Source: Chitinophagales bacterium | GTDB taxonomy: Bacteria; Bacteroidota; Bacteroidia; Chitinophagales; UBA2359 | Assembly (NCBI GenBank): GCA_020629595.1 | Contig: JAHDDA010000088.1 | Coordinates: 1 to 6,659 of the forward strand | Length of the DNA: 6,659 nt | Reading direction: 5' to 3' | Part shown: piece after piece, positions 5,519 through 6,659 of the stretch | How positions within the stretch are numbered: the stretch's first letter is position 1 | Layout of the letters: each line of letters begins with the position of its first letter | The notes under the pieces: model-generated | Databases searched by the model: none | The model's input: only the letters and a program-made list of their open reading frames with translations | Told to the model about the DNA's origin: nothing | Made by a program: the position numbers and the translations under genes

Positions 5519-6631
5519 ATGGCAAAAACAAAAATAATAATAACATTACTATTAATATTATTTATTTCGGCTTGCCGAAATGATGATTGCCCGCTTAATG
5601 AAAATCCTATTAGTGCATCTGATGATTTACAATGGATTTTAGACAATACCACACCATATTCTTTCAATATTCCACCATTTATTCCTTCAGTACAAGAACC
5701 AGCAAATAACCCAACTACCGTAGAAGGTGCAAACTTGGGACGTATGCTGTTTTATGAAACAATGCTTTCGGGTGATAATTCAATGAATTGTGCCACTTGC
5801 CACCAGCAAAAAGATGCTTTTTCTGATTTACGCCGTTTTAGCACTGGTATAAATGGTGATATTGGTACAAGACAATCAATGGCATTGATAAATTTAGGCT
5901 TTGGTGGCGATGGTTTTACTTGGGATGGCTCGGCAAAAACAATAGAACAACAAGTAGTTGAGCCTGTACCAAACCCCATAGAAATGCACCAAGAATGGAC
6001 AGAAGCCCTTGCACAACTACAAGCACATCCAGATTATCCCGAACTTTATGAAAAAGCCTTTGGAACGAATACAATTTCTGTTGAATTAACTGCAAAAGCT
6101 ATTGCTCAATTTATTAGAACTTTGGTTTCGGTACAGTCAAAAAATGACTTAGCACGCACTCCCGGCAGTGGCGTTTTTTTTACCGATCAAGAACAAAGAG
6201 GTCGCCTTTTATTTGAAGGAGAAGAAGGGCAATGTTTTCATTGCCATGGAGGTCCTAATTTTACCGATGGACGTTTTGTGAATAACGGTTTAGATGAAGT
6301 AGCTACAATAGCCGATTTTAAAGATCCAGGTTTGGGTGGTTTTAATGGAAATAGTAATGATTTTGGAAAATTTAAAACACCAACACTTAGAAATATTGAA
6401 CTTACGCCACCTTATATGCACGATGGGCGATACCAAACGCTAGAACAAGTAATCAACTTTTATAGCGACAGTATTCGTACTTCGCCAAACAGAGATCCCG
6501 TTTTAGTAGCAGAATTTCCTAATGGTATTTTTATGACTGAAGAAGAAAAAGCAGATCTTTTAGCCTATTTAAAAACTTTTACCGATACCATATTTATAAA
6601 TAATGAACAATTCTCAAATCCGTTTGAGTAA
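5519..6631 (+). CDS. di-heme cytochrome c peroxidase/MauG-family lipoprotein
   Basis: This 370-aa exported protein belongs to the bacterial di-heme cytochrome c peroxidase/MauG superfamily, whose members reduce H2O2 with electrons from small cytochromes or oxidise protein residues. The N-terminus is a lipoprotein signal: a hydrophobic core at about 6-16, then lipobox ISAC with Cys19 as the lipidated residue, so the mature protein is membrane-anchored outside the cytoplasm. Two c-type heme sites are present: CATCH at 91-95 and CFHCH at 239-243. The segment TPTLRNIELTPPYMHDG (287-303) places Met300 where classical peroxidases have the distal Met ligand of the C-terminal heme, while MauG has Tyr there; by this criterion it is peroxidase-like. 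Trp135 in FTWDGSA matches the FxWDGRA-type motif of the family, and PNPIEMH (151-157) is also conserved. Length is normal. Partner and substrate are unknown; similar Bacteroidota genes often lie next to MbnP-family genes. Confidence 0.92.
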   Translation: MAKTKIIITLLLILFISACRNDDCPLNENPISASDDLQWILDNTTPYSFNIPPFIPSVQEPANNPTTVEGANLGRMLFYETMLSGDNSMNCATCHQQKDAFSDLRRFSTGINGDIGTRQSMALINLGFGGDGFTWDGSAKTIEQQVVEPVPNPIEMHQEWTEALAQLQAHPDYPELYEKAFGTNTISVELTAKAIAQFIRTLVSVQSKNDLARTPGSGVFFTDQEQRGRLLFEGEEGQCFHCHGGPNFTDGRFVNNGLDEVATIADFKDPGLGGFNGNSNDFGKFKTPTLRNIELTPPYMHDGRYQTLEQVINFYSDSIRTSPNRDPVLVAEFPNGIFMTEEEKADLLAYLKTFTDTIFINNEQFSNPFE

Positions 6632-6643
6632 TTTTACCCTAAA

Positions 6644-6659
6644 ATGAAATTATTTTTCG
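6644..6659 (+). CDS. possible start of a downstream gene, cut by the window edge
   Basis: An ATG 12 nt after the peroxidase stop opens a frame reading MKLFF, which then runs off the window. A Lys followed by hydrophobic residues fits the start of a signal peptide, and the short gap suggests co-transcription with the peroxidase. Five codons are too few to identify the product, and the frame could close just beyond the edge. Confidence 0.4.

Overview
The window looks like chromosomal DNA from a member of the Bacteroidota, probably close to the flavobacteria. The DNA is AT-rich and the genes mostly lack Shine-Dalgarno sites. There is a DUF5606-family protein, which I know only from this phylum. 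Several upstream regions carry TAnnTTTG-like -7 promoter elements, and an Xer recombinase gene sits directly before a short HPF gene. A finer placement is not supported by the sequence alone.

Layout: (1) 109-1302, + strand: a housekeeping Xer-type tyrosine recombinase and a short ribosome hibernation factor, 3 nt apart, closed by a strong hairpin (1316-1342). (2) 1344-4797, - strand: read in the direction of transcription, a Tas-like aldo/keto reductase, a 14-helix MOP-superfamily polysaccharide flippase, a small secreted protein of unknown function and a MazG-like all-alpha NTP pyrophosphohydrolase. The last two are 6 nt apart and surely co-transcribed; linkage of the first two is uncertain because a repeat-derived palindrome lies between them. 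(3) 4939-5494, + strand: a DUF5606 gene with its own terminator. (4) 5519-end, + strand: a di-heme cytochrome c peroxidase/MauG-family lipoprotein, then the first codons of what may be a co-transcribed gene at the window edge.

The genes do not form one pathway. The flippase has no glycosyltransferase beside it, and the aldo/keto reductase has no evident partner. I found no tRNA, rRNA, CRISPR, insertion sequence or prophage. No stretch over 300 bases lacks a gene; the longest gaps are 4798-4938 (divergent promoter region) and 5389-5518 (terminator and start region).

I do not see a convincing new multi-gene system. The points most worth checking are small: a flippase whose family-like N-terminus runs upstream of any ATG/GTG/TTG codon into a heptad-repeat palindrome; a possible promoter buried in a terminator arm that would give the peroxidase an almost leaderless mRNA; and the chance that the gene just off the right edge is an MbnP-type partner of the di-heme enzyme.
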